In this document: one piece after another, positions 1-8,300 of the stretch | Position numbering within the stretch: the stretch's first letter is position 1 | Layout of the letters: each line of letters starts with the position of its first letter | Source: Propionicimonas paludicola | GTDB lineage: Bacteria; Actinomycetota; Actinomycetes; Propionibacteriales; Propionibacteriaceae | DNA: 64,000 bases | Assembly: GCF_002563675.1 (NCBI RefSeq) | Contig: NZ_PDJC01000001.1 | Span: 124,001-188,000, forward strand | Direction: 5' to 3' | Notes under the pieces: model-generated | Told to the model about the DNA's origin: nothing | Databases searched by the model: none | Seen by the model: only the letters and a program-made list of their open reading frames with translations | Translations under genes and position numbers: made by a program

Positions 1-326
1 CGAGACCGGATGTGCACGATGGCGTCCGCCTCGCCGGTGATGGTGGCGGCGTTGACCACCTCGGGAACCGCGTTCAGGATGCGCCGCAGATCGGCCGGGG
101 CCACGGTGCCGCGGCAGAAGAGTTCGACGTAGGCCTCGGTGCTGGTGCCGTCCACGCTCGGGTCGAGTTCGATGGTGAACGAGCGGATCACTCCCTCGGC
201 CACCAGCTTGTCCACCCGGCGCTTCACCGCGGACGCCGACAGCCCGACGGTCTCGCCCAGATCGGCGAAGCCGGCCCGCGAGTTGCGGCGCAAGCCGTCG
301 ATCAGAGCCCGGTCGATGGAGTCCAT
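1..326 (-). CDS. Lrp/AsnC family transcriptional regulator (partial, C-terminus off the left edge)
   Basis: The reverse strand from the ATG at 324-326 encodes an N-terminal AsnC-type winged helix (MDSIDRALIDGLRRNSRAG, then a recognition helix with AVKRRVDKL). It continues into the start of the ligand-binding RAM domain (EAYVELFCRG, then PEVVNAATITGEAD). The 3' end lies outside the window. These regulators usually respond to an amino acid and often control the divergent neighbour, here an arginine-type amidinohydrolase. A palindrome at 379-395 in the shared intergenic region is a fitting operator. Family assignment is firm; the effector is not known. Confidence 0.85.
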   Translation of the reverse strand, partial: MDSIDRALIDGLRRNSRAGFADLGETVGLSASAVKRRVDKLVAEGVIRSFTIELDPSVDGTSTEAYVELFCRGTVAPADLRRILNAVPEVVNAATITGEADAIVHIRS

Positions 327-378
327 ACCGCCATTCTACGCAACATAGCTGCGTGAGGGAGGCGCAGAACGCGGGAAA

Positions 379-395
379 TGTGCACAAGATGCACA
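379..395. promoter_or_regulatory. Palindromic operator between the Lrp-type regulator and the amidinohydrolase gene
   Basis: TGTGCA-N5-TGCACA is a perfect 6-5-6 inverted repeat flanked by AAA and TTT, halfway between two divergent starts (326 and 429). Spacing and AT-flanked symmetry are typical of Lrp/AsnC sites. Binding by the adjacent regulator is inferred. Confidence 0.55.
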
Positions 396-428
396 GTTTG
401 GGCAAGGAATCGCTGGAATCATCGAAGT

Positions 429-1301
429 ATGACCGTGATTGAAGAACGCTGCCCCGAGAATCTGACCGACGCTGCGGCTGCGCCGACCGCTTCCGGACGC
501 ACCGCCCCGCGCGTGCTGATGTGCCGTCCGGAGCATTTCACGGTCAGCTACCGGATCAACCCGTGGATGTACCCGCAGCAGCCGACCGACACGTCGCTGG
601 CGCTGCGCCAGTGGCAGGAGCTGTATCGCACCTACCAGGGGCTGGGTTTCCAGGTCGAGCTGATCGACCCGGAGCCGGGGCTCCCGGACATGGTCTACGC
701 GGCCAACGGTGGCTTCACGCTGGACGGGGTCGCCTACACCGCCAAGTTCCGGCACGCCGAGCGGGGCCCGGAGGGCCCGGCCTACGGCGCATGGTTCGGC
801 GCCCATGGCTTCCAGGTGGCCGAGGCGGTCAGCGTCAACGAGGGTGAGGGCGACTTCATGCTGGTCGGCGACACCATCTTCGCCGGCACCGGTTTCCGCA
901 GCGACGACGCCAGCCACGACGAGCTGCGCTCGATCTTCGACCGCGAGGTGGTCACCCTGCGCCTGGTCGACCCGCGCTTCTACCACCTCGACACCGCCTT
1001 CGCCGTGCTGGATCCGGCCGGCGGCCCGGCCTCGGTGGCCTACCTGCCGTCCGCCTTCGACGAGGCCAGTCTGGCGATCCTGCGCACGCGGTTCCCGGAC
1101 GCCATTCTGGCCACCCAGGCCGATGCCGAAGTGCTCGGGCTGAACTCGTTCAGCGATGGCTGCAATGTGGTCATCGCCAGCCGCGCCGAGACCTTCGCCC
1201 GCGACCTGACCGATCGGGGCTTCCGTCCGCATGGGGTGGATCTGTCCGAGCTGCTGCGCGGCGGCGGCGGAGTGAAGTGCTGCACCTTGGTGCTGCGCTG
1301 A
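429..1301 (+). CDS. ddaH: Dimethylarginine dimethylaminohydrolase / arginine amidinohydrolase-like protein
   Basis: This 290-residue protein of the guanidino-group modifying (pentein) superfamily would hydrolyse arginine or methylated arginine. The substrate-binding ANGGF segment, the catalytic-histidine region FYHLDTAF and the C-terminal nucleophile segment GGGGVKCCTLVLR are all visible. Length fits bacterial DDAH. The start was set at the ATG at 429, since residues upstream look non-coding; the ribosome binding site is weak. Divergent pairing with an Lrp-type regulator is common for amino-acid catabolic genes. Arginine deiminase-like or amidinotransferase-like activity cannot be excluded from sequence alone. 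Confidence 0.75.
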   Translation: MTVIEERCPENLTDAAAAPTASGRTAPRVLMCRPEHFTVSYRINPWMYPQQPTDTSLALRQWQELYRTYQGLGFQVELIDPEPGLPDMVYAANGGFTLDGVAYTAKFRHAERGPEGPAYGAWFGAHGFQVAEAVSVNEGEGDFMLVGDTIFAGTGFRSDDASHDELRSIFDREVVTLRLVDPRFYHLDTAFAVLDPAGGPASVAYLPSAFDEASLAILRTRFPDAILATQADAEVLGLNSFSDGCNVVIASRAETFARDLTDRGFRPHGVDLSELLRGGGGVKCCTLVLR

Positions 1302-1302
1302 C

Positions 1303-2982
1303 TCAGGCTCGGCAGATGCCGATCCGCAAGAAGAAGTCCCAGATCAGGACGCAACTGGGTGTCGGGCTGGGCTGAGGCGTCGCCGTCTCGTCGGGGGGCG
1401 TGGGCGGCGGCGCCGATCCGGTCGGGCTGGCCGACGCGGTCGCAGTGGCCGAGTCGGTTGGCTCGGCTGTTGCGGTCGGTTCGGCACTGACTGAGGCGCT
1501 CGGGGTCGGCTCACTGGACGGCGTCGCACTCGGAGTGACGGCCGACGGCGTCGGCTCGCTCGGAGTGGATGTCGGGTCACTCGGCGTCGGCGTCGGCGTT
1601 GGCGTAGCGCTCGGTTCGCTGGGAGTTGGCGTGGGCGCCGGTTCCAGGCTCGGCTCGATGCTGGGGCTCGGCGATGTGCTGGGCGTCGGCTCCACGGTCG
1701 GACTGGGCTCCACGCTGGGGCTCGGGTTGACGGTCGGGCTGGGCTCGACACTTGGCTCGCTGGTCGGCTCGGCAGTCGGTGACGGCGCAACCGTCGGATC
1801 CACGCTCGGCGAGGGCTGTGCAGTGGCGGACGGCTCGACCCGCGGGCCGCGGTTCGGCTCGGTGGCCGCGGACGGTAGCGAGTTCCCGGTCGGTTCCACA
1901 GCCGCGAGCTGCACCACAGTCGGTCCACTCGGTCCGGTGGCCGTCCTGTCCGAGGCTCCGGGCCAGGGGAGGGCGGCGGCGACCGATGGGTGCGGCTGAT
2001 CGAGACTGACCGACGAAGCGGTGGCGCCGAGGTGGGTGCCCAGACCGATCGAGACCGCGGCCACCGTCCCGATCACGGCGACCAGACCTACCTGCGGTTG
2101 GATCAGCGCACTGGCCACCCGGGATACCCAACTGCTCGGCTGCAGGCTCGCGGTGACCAGCTTGCCGCCGGCTGCTCCGGTGGCCAGCGCACTGGCCGCG
2201 AGCAACCCGGCCGAGGTGCCGGCAGCCAGCAGCGAGACTCGCAGTACGGCAACCACTCGATCCAGTCGGGCCGCAGCCAGCCGACAGCGGCGGCATTCCT
2301 CCAGGTGTGCGGCGACCCGTTGCTGCTGGGTCTCGGGCAGCCGCTGCCGGCTGTAGCCGCTGAGGTGTTCCAGGACCCAGCGGCATTCCGGCTCGGCAGC
2401 GCGTCGGTCGATGTGCTCGGCCAGCCAGGCGTTGCGCAGGCCCTCCCGAGCGCGCAGGCAGAGCGCGGCCGTGGCGTTGTTCGAGGTGCCCAGTCGTTCG
2501 GCGAGCTCTGCGGTGCTGACTCCCTCGACCTCGCTCGCCCACAGCACGTCCTGCCAGCGCTGCGGCAGGCTGCGGAAGGCGCGTCCGATCAGTTCGGCCT
2601 CGGTGATCGCCACTTCGGTGTCGTCGCCGGACTCGACGAGCTCGGGGAAGGACTGCGGGTCGAGCGGCACTTCCTGTGGGCCGCGGCGCCAGTTCAGGGC
2701 CACGTTGCGCACCGAGGTGCTCAGGTAGGGGCGAAATGCCGTGGACGGGCCACCGCCGTTGCGCAGGGCACGCCAGACCCGGGTGAAGGCCTCGGCGGAG
2801 ACGTCCTCAGGATCGAGGGCTGAGCTCGTCCGGGCGGCGATCATCATGGCCAGCGGGCGGTAGCGGCGGAAGAGTTCGGCGAAGGCCAGGCTGTCGCCGC
2901 GGCGGCTGCGTTCCAGCAGCTCCGCATCCTCGGCGGTCCGAAGCTGCTCTTCGGCGGCTTCGGCGTCGAACAACAGGCTCAT
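1303..2982 (-). CDS. ECF sigma factor fused to a zinc-finger anti-sigma-like segment, membrane anchor and Pro/Thr/Ser-rich tail
   Basis: 559 residues. Sigma region 2 lies at about 20-95 (AFAELFRRYRPLA, DPEDVSAEAFTRVWRAL) and region 4 at about 130-185 (LPQRWQDVLWASEVEGVSTAELAERLG). Next comes a zf-HC2-like segment with the Hx3Cx2C signature (His226, Cys230, Cys233) typical of zinc anti-sigma factors. Two hydrophobic stretches follow (about 245-272 and 298-318), then about 200 residues of PSPTPSEPT-like repeats that should lie outside the membrane. The ATG at 2982 was chosen over an upstream GTG because a GGGAGAGG site sits 6 nt ahead. Sigma and anti-sigma-like modules in one membrane-tethered chain suggest self-inhibition with envelope sensing. 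This is inferred; no separate anti-sigma gene is adjacent. Confidence 0.85.
   Translation of the reverse strand: MSLLFDAEAAEEQLRTAEDAELLERSRRGDSLAFAELFRRYRPLAMMIAARTSSALDPEDVSAEAFTRVWRALRNGGGPSTAFRPYLSTSVRNVALNWRRGPQEVPLDPQSFPELVESGDDTEVAITEAELIGRAFRSLPQRWQDVLWASEVEGVSTAELAERLGTSNNATAALCLRAREGLRNAWLAEHIDRRAAEPECRWVLEHLSGYSRQRLPETQQQRVAAHLEECRRCRLAAARLDRVVAVLRVSLLAAGTSAGLLAASALATGAAGGKLVTASLQPSSWVSRVASALIQPQVGLVAVIGTVAAVSIGLGTHLGATASSVSLDQPHPSVAAALPWPGASDRTATGPSGPTVVQLAAVEPTGNSLPSAATEPNRGPRVEPSATAQPSPSVDPTVAPSPTAEPTSEPSVEPSPTVNPSPSVEPSPTVEPTPSTSPSPSIEPSLEPAPTPTPSEPSATPTPTPTPSDPTSTPSEPTPSAVTPSATPSSEPTPSASVSAEPTATAEPTDSATATASASPTGSAPPPTPPDETATPQPSPTPSCVLIWDFFLRIGICRA
1345..1950 (-). repeat. Low-complexity Pro/Thr/Ser/Glu repeat tract inside the sigma-factor gene
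   Basis: Tandem degenerate codons for P-S-P-T-x-E-P units make up the last third of the gene. The tract probably forms an extended, possibly glycosylated, cell-wall-spanning segment. Antisense reading gives an artificial Gly/Val-rich frame. Length variation between strains would be expected. Confidence 0.8.
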
Positions 2983-3056
2983 CAGGGACCTCTCCCGGCG
3001 AAGGGACGCCACCATTCGCCGGAACTGGCAGGCTATGCCGCCCGCTGGCGGCCCCG

Positions 3057-3090
3057 GCCTTCAGCGAGCGGGTGACCGCTCGCTGAAGGC
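3057..3090 (-). terminator. Strong hairpin downstream of the MFS gene
   Basis: A perfect 15-bp stem (3057-3071 with 3076-3090) closes on a GTGA loop, 16 nt after the MFS stop. No T-tract follows on the reverse strand, so it is either a GC-rich factor-assisted terminator or an mRNA 3' protector. Confidence 0.55.
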
Positions 3091-3105
3091 TCGGCTCTGC
3101 GCTGG

Positions 3106-4374
3106 TCAGTCGGTCGGCAGCTCGCGCAGACTGCGCAGCGGAGTGGCCAGCACCCAAACCACCGCCGCGCACAGCAGGACGGCACTGAGCCAGATCGCCG
3201 CCGGGGCGCCGAACCGTTCGCCGACCACGCCGCCGATCACCGAGCCCAGCGGCATCGAGCCGAGTTCAATGAACCGCAGCGTGCCCAGCACCCGTCCCCG
3301 GGCCTGTTCGGGTGCCAGCAGCTGGCGCACTCCCGAGCCGAGCACGGAGAAGCCGAGCAGGCCGGCTCCCATCACCACCGCGCCAGTGAAGACCACGATG
3401 GTGGCCATGGTCGGCGCCAGGCCCCAGTCCGAGGCGGTCAACGCGGCCAGTCCAGCGGCACCGACCAGCGGCGAGACCACCAGAGCGGTGCCGGTGCCGA
3501 CCCGTCCGGCCAGCGGGCTGATCGTCATGGCCCCGATCGCTCCACCCACGCCAAAGGCCACGAAGACCAGGCCGACCATTCCGGCGTCCATCTTCAGGCT
3601 GTTGACCAGGTAGAACATCAAGACAGCGAAGGCGGCGTTCATGGCGATGCTGATCATCGACAGACCACCGCCGATCCCGATCAGCCGGGCGTCCGCACGG
3701 ACCAGCCGCCACCCCTGTACCACCTGCTCCCAGGTCGAGGTCTCCTCACTGGGGCGGTGCTGCTCGGGAGTGCGGATGCTGCCCACCGAGATCGCCGACA
3801 CCAGGTAGGAGCCGGCATCGATCAGCATCGAGATCGGGGCGCCGATCACCTTGATCAGGACGCCGACCAGGCCGGGTGCGCCGACCATCGATAGGGAGCC
3901 GGCTGTCTGCAGGGCCCCGTTGGCCCCGACCAGCCGCTCGGACGGGACCAGTTCGGGCAGCTGGGCCTGGCAGGCCACGTCGAAGACGATGTTGCCGATG
4001 CCGACCACGAAGGCCACCACGCACAGCTGGACGAAGCTCAGCCAGCCACCGATGGCGGCGATCGGCACCGAAACCACGGCCACCGCCCGCAGGAGGTCGG
4101 AGAGCACCATCAGCCGGCGCCGGGAGTAGCGGTCGACATAGACCCCGACCCACAAGCCGATCAGCAGGTAGGGCAGGTTGTCGACGGCGCCGAGCAGGCC
4201 CATGGCGGCCGGGGTTGCCCCCAGGGAGAGCACCGCGATCATCGGCAGTGCCATGAACGTCACCTGCGAACCGACCGCGGAGACGCTTTGACCGAACAAG
4301 AGCCGTCCGAAGCCGCCCGCCCACCAGGGGCGTTGCTTCGGCTCGACGGGGGCGAGGAGTTGCTCGTCCAGCAT
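3106..4374 (-). CDS. MFS transporter, multidrug/EntS-like
   Basis: 422 residues with about 12 predicted membrane segments. The N-terminal half has the MFS pattern LLFGQSVSAVGSQVTFMALP and the loop 2-3 motif GVYVDRYSRRRLM. The overall layout resembles the MFS_3 (enterobactin exporter EntS/macrolide efflux) group. The ATG at 4374 was chosen over a GTG at 4383 because GAGGTGA lies at ideal spacing before it. It is divergent from a TetR repressor with paired operators between them, the usual layout of a drug- or metabolite-inducible efflux pump. The substrate is unknown. Confidence 0.85.
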   Translation of the reverse strand: MLDEQLLAPVEPKQRPWWAGGFGRLLFGQSVSAVGSQVTFMALPMIAVLSLGATPAAMGLLGAVDNLPYLLIGLWVGVYVDRYSRRRLMVLSDLLRAVAVVSVPIAAIGGWLSFVQLCVVAFVVGIGNIVFDVACQAQLPELVPSERLVGANGALQTAGSLSMVGAPGLVGVLIKVIGAPISMLIDAGSYLVSAISVGSIRTPEQHRPSEETSTWEQVVQGWRLVRADARLIGIGGGLSMISIAMNAAFAVLMFYLVNSLKMDAGMVGLVFVAFGVGGAIGAMTISPLAGRVGTGTALVVSPLVGAAGLAALTASDWGLAPTMATIVVFTGAVVMGAGLLGFSVLGSGVRQLLAPEQARGRVLGTLRFIELGSMPLGSVIGGVVGERFGAPAAIWLSAVLLCAAVVWVLATPLRSLRELPTD

Positions 4375-4389
4375 CCGAATCACCTCAAA

Positions 4390-4404
4390 ACTTACAGTGT
4401 ATGT
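4390..4404. promoter_or_regulatory. TetR-type operator, imperfect copy (O1)
   Basis: ACTTAC-AGT-GTATGT matches the perfect copy at 4423-4437 with one arm mismatch and lies 15 nt upstream of the MFS start. Centre-to-centre distance between the two sites is 33 bp, about three helical turns. Confidence 0.6.
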
Positions 4405-4417
4405 TTAGTGATTCGAG

Positions 4418-4445
4418 AGTAGACTTACGGCGTAAGTGAAGTCAA
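4418..4445 (-). promoter_or_regulatory. Probable promoter of the MFS gene with perfect TetR operator (O2) in the spacer
   Basis: On the reverse strand TTGACT (4445-4440) and TCTACT (4423-4418) are separated by 16 nt. The spacer is almost filled by ACTTAC-GGC-GTAAGT (4423-4437), a perfect inverted repeat. Repressor bound here would block polymerase. The -10 match is only moderate. Confidence 0.55.
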
Positions 4446-4463
4446 GCATCGAGGAGAATCGAC

Positions 4464-5177
4464 GTGGCAGCGCGCCAGACCGGACGCGGGACCCTCAGCC
4501 GAGCGGCCATCGTGGACGCCGCCCTGCGGCTGGTCGATGCCGGCGGCCTGGAGGCGCTGAGCATGCGCAGCCTGGGCCGCGAACTGGGCGTCCAGGCGAT
4601 GAGCCTGTACAACCACGTGGCCAACAAGGCCGAGGTCATCGACGCCCTGCACGAGCGGCTGATCCTGGAGATCGGCTTCCCCGAGCTCGAGGCCGACTGG
4701 GTGGAGTCGCTCCGGCTGGCCGCTCACGCCTATCGCCAGGTGGCGCTGAACCATCCGCAGGGCTTCGTGCTACTAGCCACCCGTCCACTGGCCACGCCGG
4801 CCGAGATCGCCCACGTGGCGCCGATGCTGGAGTTGCTGGCCTCCTCCGGGTTCGGGCTGAGTCAACAGATGCTGATCATCAACATCTATTTCACCGCTTT
4901 GAACGGGTTGCTGCTGGCCGAGGTGGGCCCGGTGCCCGGCCACTCCGACATTCCCGAGCCGGACGCCGCCGACGTCTTCCGGCGCAGCGCCGATGCCGAC
5001 CCCGGTCACTCCCCGACGATTGCGGGGCTGGCGGCGCTGGCCGAGGCCGGGTTCAACGCAGACTCGATGGGGGAACAGTTCGCTCTGTCGGTCGAGGTGA
5101 TCCTCACCGGGCTGCGCAGCATCGTCCCTGATCGGACGAATGAGGCGGCTCAGCAGGCCACACCACGGGGGGTATGA
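4464..5177 (+). CDS. TetR family transcriptional regulator (TetR_C-like)
   Basis: 237 residues starting at a GTG preceded by GAGGAGAA. The N-terminal helix-turn-helix (AAIVDAALRLVDAGGLEALSMRSLGRELGVQAMSLYNHV) matches the TetR/AcrR family. The MSLYNHVANKAEVIDALHE form is typical of TetR_C (tetracycline-repressor-like) members. The C-terminal domain (about 75-220) should bind an effector. It is divergent from the MFS exporter with two operators between them, so it probably represses both genes. Confidence 0.88.
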   Translation: MAARQTGRGTLSRAAIVDAALRLVDAGGLEALSMRSLGRELGVQAMSLYNHVANKAEVIDALHERLILEIGFPELEADWVESLRLAAHAYRQVALNHPQGFVLLATRPLATPAEIAHVAPMLELLASSGFGLSQQMLIINIYFTALNGLLLAEVGPVPGHSDIPEPDAADVFRRSADADPGHSPTIAGLAALAEAGFNADSMGEQFALSVEVILTGLRSIVPDRTNEAAQQATPRGV

Positions 5178-5322
5178 AAACTTGACCCGGCCAGCGGCTG
5201 GGTAATTGTTTCCACTTCTGCCTTATTGGTAGCACAATGGCCGAAGTTGCCCGCGGCACCGTTGCCGCCCGCGACCCGGCGGGGTCCAGAACCCGCCGTT
5301 GAGCGCATCGTTAGGAACTTGC

Positions 5323-8300
5323 ATGTCATCGAAGACCTCTCAGTACCCAGGCGTCCCCGAGGTAATCAACGGCAACGGTGCCGTCGCTTACGTCATGAAG
5401 CATGTGTGTGGAGGGGTGATCGGCTATCCGATCACACCGTCCACCGAGATCTCGGAGACCTTCGAGGCGGCCCGCGCCGAAGGCCAGCTCAATGTCTTCG
5501 GCAAGCACCCCTTCTTCGTCGAGACCGAGGGTGAGCATTCCGCGCAGAGCGGCGCCCTGGGTGCAGCTCTCACCGGCGGTGCGTTCATCTCCAATGCCTC
5601 CTCCAGCCAGGGCATCCTCTACGGCCTGGAGTCGCACTACGTGACCGTGGGCAAGAAGATCGGCGGCTTCGTGCTGCAGGTCGCGGCCCGAGTGGTCACC
5701 AAGCACTCGCTGAACGTGATGGCCGGCCACGACGACGTGTACGCGCTGCTGCCCACCGGCTACACGATCCTGTTCGGCTCCAACCCGCAGGAGGCTGCCG
5801 ACCTTGCCGCGATCTCCTACCGGGCCTCGGCGCTGTCGCTGGTCCCGGTGGCCAATGCCATGGACGGCTTCGCCACCAGCCACGTGATGAGCGAGGTGCT
5901 GCTGCCCGAGCCCGCGCTGCTGCGCGACTACCTCGGCGACCCGGCCGGACGGATCGCCTGCCCGACCGTGGCCCAGGAGTTGCTGTTCGGGGCCAAGGGA
6001 CGGCTCTTCCAGCTGAACGCGTGGCTGGATCGCCACGGCGCCGCTTTCGAGGCCAAGGATCTGACCGCCCTGCGCGGCCACCTGGCCAAGCACGCCGATG
6101 CCGTCGAGGCCGGCGACGAGGCGCTGCTCGACAAGACCCTGTCCTGGGTGCCGGCCGACAAGCAGGGTCAGTGGCGCCGCCAGTGGCGCAACGCCGAGGC
6201 CAAGGGCACCCGCCAGCTGGTCCCGGCCCTGGTCGACCCGAACAACCCCGGTCTGACCGGTCCGGTGCAGAACCAGCCCGACTTCCAGGCCGGCGCGGCC
6301 GACCACCGCACGCACTTCGCCAACGCCGTCCCGGCTCTGGTCCGGCAGGCCATGGCCGAGTACTCCGCACTCAGCGGACGCGACTACGCCCCGGTCCAGG
6401 CCTACGGCTGCGAGGACGCCGACTACGTGATGGTCGGCATGGGTTCGATCACCGACGACGTCCAGGCCGTCCTGCCCTACCTGCGCTCGCAGGGCCTGAA
6501 GGTCGGCGTGGTCTCGGTAAAGCTGCTCCAGCCGTTCCCCGAGGCCGAACTGGTGGCCGCGATCGGCAACGCCAAGGCCGTCACCGTCCTGGAGCGTTCC
6601 GACGACACCGCGCTCACCCGGCTGGTCACCTCGGCGCTGTTCCACGCCCGGGCCAATGCCGAGTCCGGCACCGAGCAGTTCGCCGGCGTCCCGGCACTGG
6701 CTGCGCTGCCCCGGCTGACCACGGCGATCTTCGGCCTGGGCGGCCATGACGTCCAGCCGCGGCACATCGTGGCCGGCTTCCAGAACATGGTGGACGCCAA
6801 CCCGTCCCCGGTGGTCTACCTGGGTTCCCAGTTCTTCACGGCCAACCCCACCCCGGCCGTGGCGGCCATCCAGGACCGGCTGCGTGCGGCCTACCCGGAG
6901 ACCGAGGCTATGGCGCTGGCTACCGGCCCCAACCCGAAGGTGCTGCCCGAGGGTTCGCTGCGGATCCGGTTCCACTCGGTCGGCGGCTACGGCACGGTTG
7001 CCACCGGCAAGCTGCTCACCGACCTGCTCAGCTCGATGCTGCGGATGCACTCGAAGTCGGCACCCAAGTACGGCTCGGAGAAGTCCGGCGCGGCCACCAA
7101 CTACTACATCACCTTGTCCCCGGAGCCGGTGCTGATCACCAATGCCGAGCTCGAGGACGTCGAGGTGGTCGTGGCTCCTGACCACATGGTGTTCTCGCAC
7201 ACCAACCCGCTGAAGGGCCTGGTGGCCGGCGGCACCCTGATCATGCAGTCCGACTCCGAGCCGCTGGCGGTGTGGAAGAGCCTGCCGGCCTTCGCCCGCC
7301 GAGTGATCCGGGAGCGCAACATCCGCTTCCTGGTGATCGATGCGTTCAAGATCGCTCGCTCGCACGCCCCGAACCCCGAACTCGAGACCCGGATGATGGG
7401 CATCGCGTTCATCGGCGCCATCCTGGGCAACGTCACCGGGATCGCCAAGGCCGGCGCCGAGGCCGAGATGGCCGAGGAGGTCCGAGCCGAGCTGACCAGG
7501 AAGTTCGGTCGCCGCGGCGAGAAGGTGGTCGAGGCCAACATGGCCGTCATCCACGACGGCATGACCGCCACCACGGTGGTCGACTACGCCGATCCGTCCT
7601 TCGAGGCCGCCGAGGCCGAGCAGCTGCGCGAGGCCCGTCCGGCCTTGTCGGCGCTGATGTCGCCGACCGTGGGCGGCGAGCGGACCAGCGGCCTGTTCGA
7701 CCCGGTCTACTTCGACGAGATGATGGGACGGCCGTTCCGCGACGGCACCATCGACGAGGCCCCGGTCCTGCCCGGCACCGGCATGTTCATGCCGGCCGGT
7801 AGTGCGGCCACCAAGAACAAGGGCATCTTCCGGCGCAACGTCCCGATCTTCGATCCGGCCGCCTGCACCGCCTGCATGGAGTGCGCGATCGCCTGCCCGG
7901 ACAACGCCATCCCGAACACCGCTCACGAGCTGTCCGAGCTGCTGATCGCCGGCATCGACGCGGCCGGCCTGGTCGAGTCGAAGCGGACGGCCTGGCTCGA
8001 CCTGGTGCCGGCCTGGACCGACGCCATTCGGGCCCGGCTGGTGGCCAACCCGGCGGCCAGCGACCTGGCCGCGGTGGCCTCGGCTGCGGCCGAGGGCCTG
8101 GACGTCCCGCCGATGTGGACCGCCCAGCTCGATCAGATCGCCGCCGCGCTGGCCGCCTTCCCGGTGGCCCGGACCCGTCCGCTGTTCGACGCGGCCGAGA
8201 AGACCGCCCCCGGCTCCGGAGTGCTGTTCTCCGCGGTGGTCGATCCGTGGAAGTGCACCGGTTGCCTGCAGTGTGTCGAGGTCTGTGGCCCCGGCGCGCT

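Noticed and set aside
1400-1999. Gly/Val/Ser-rich frame on the + strand at the sigma-factor tail
   Set aside because: It is the mirror of the Pro/Thr repeat tract and looks repetitive only for that reason.
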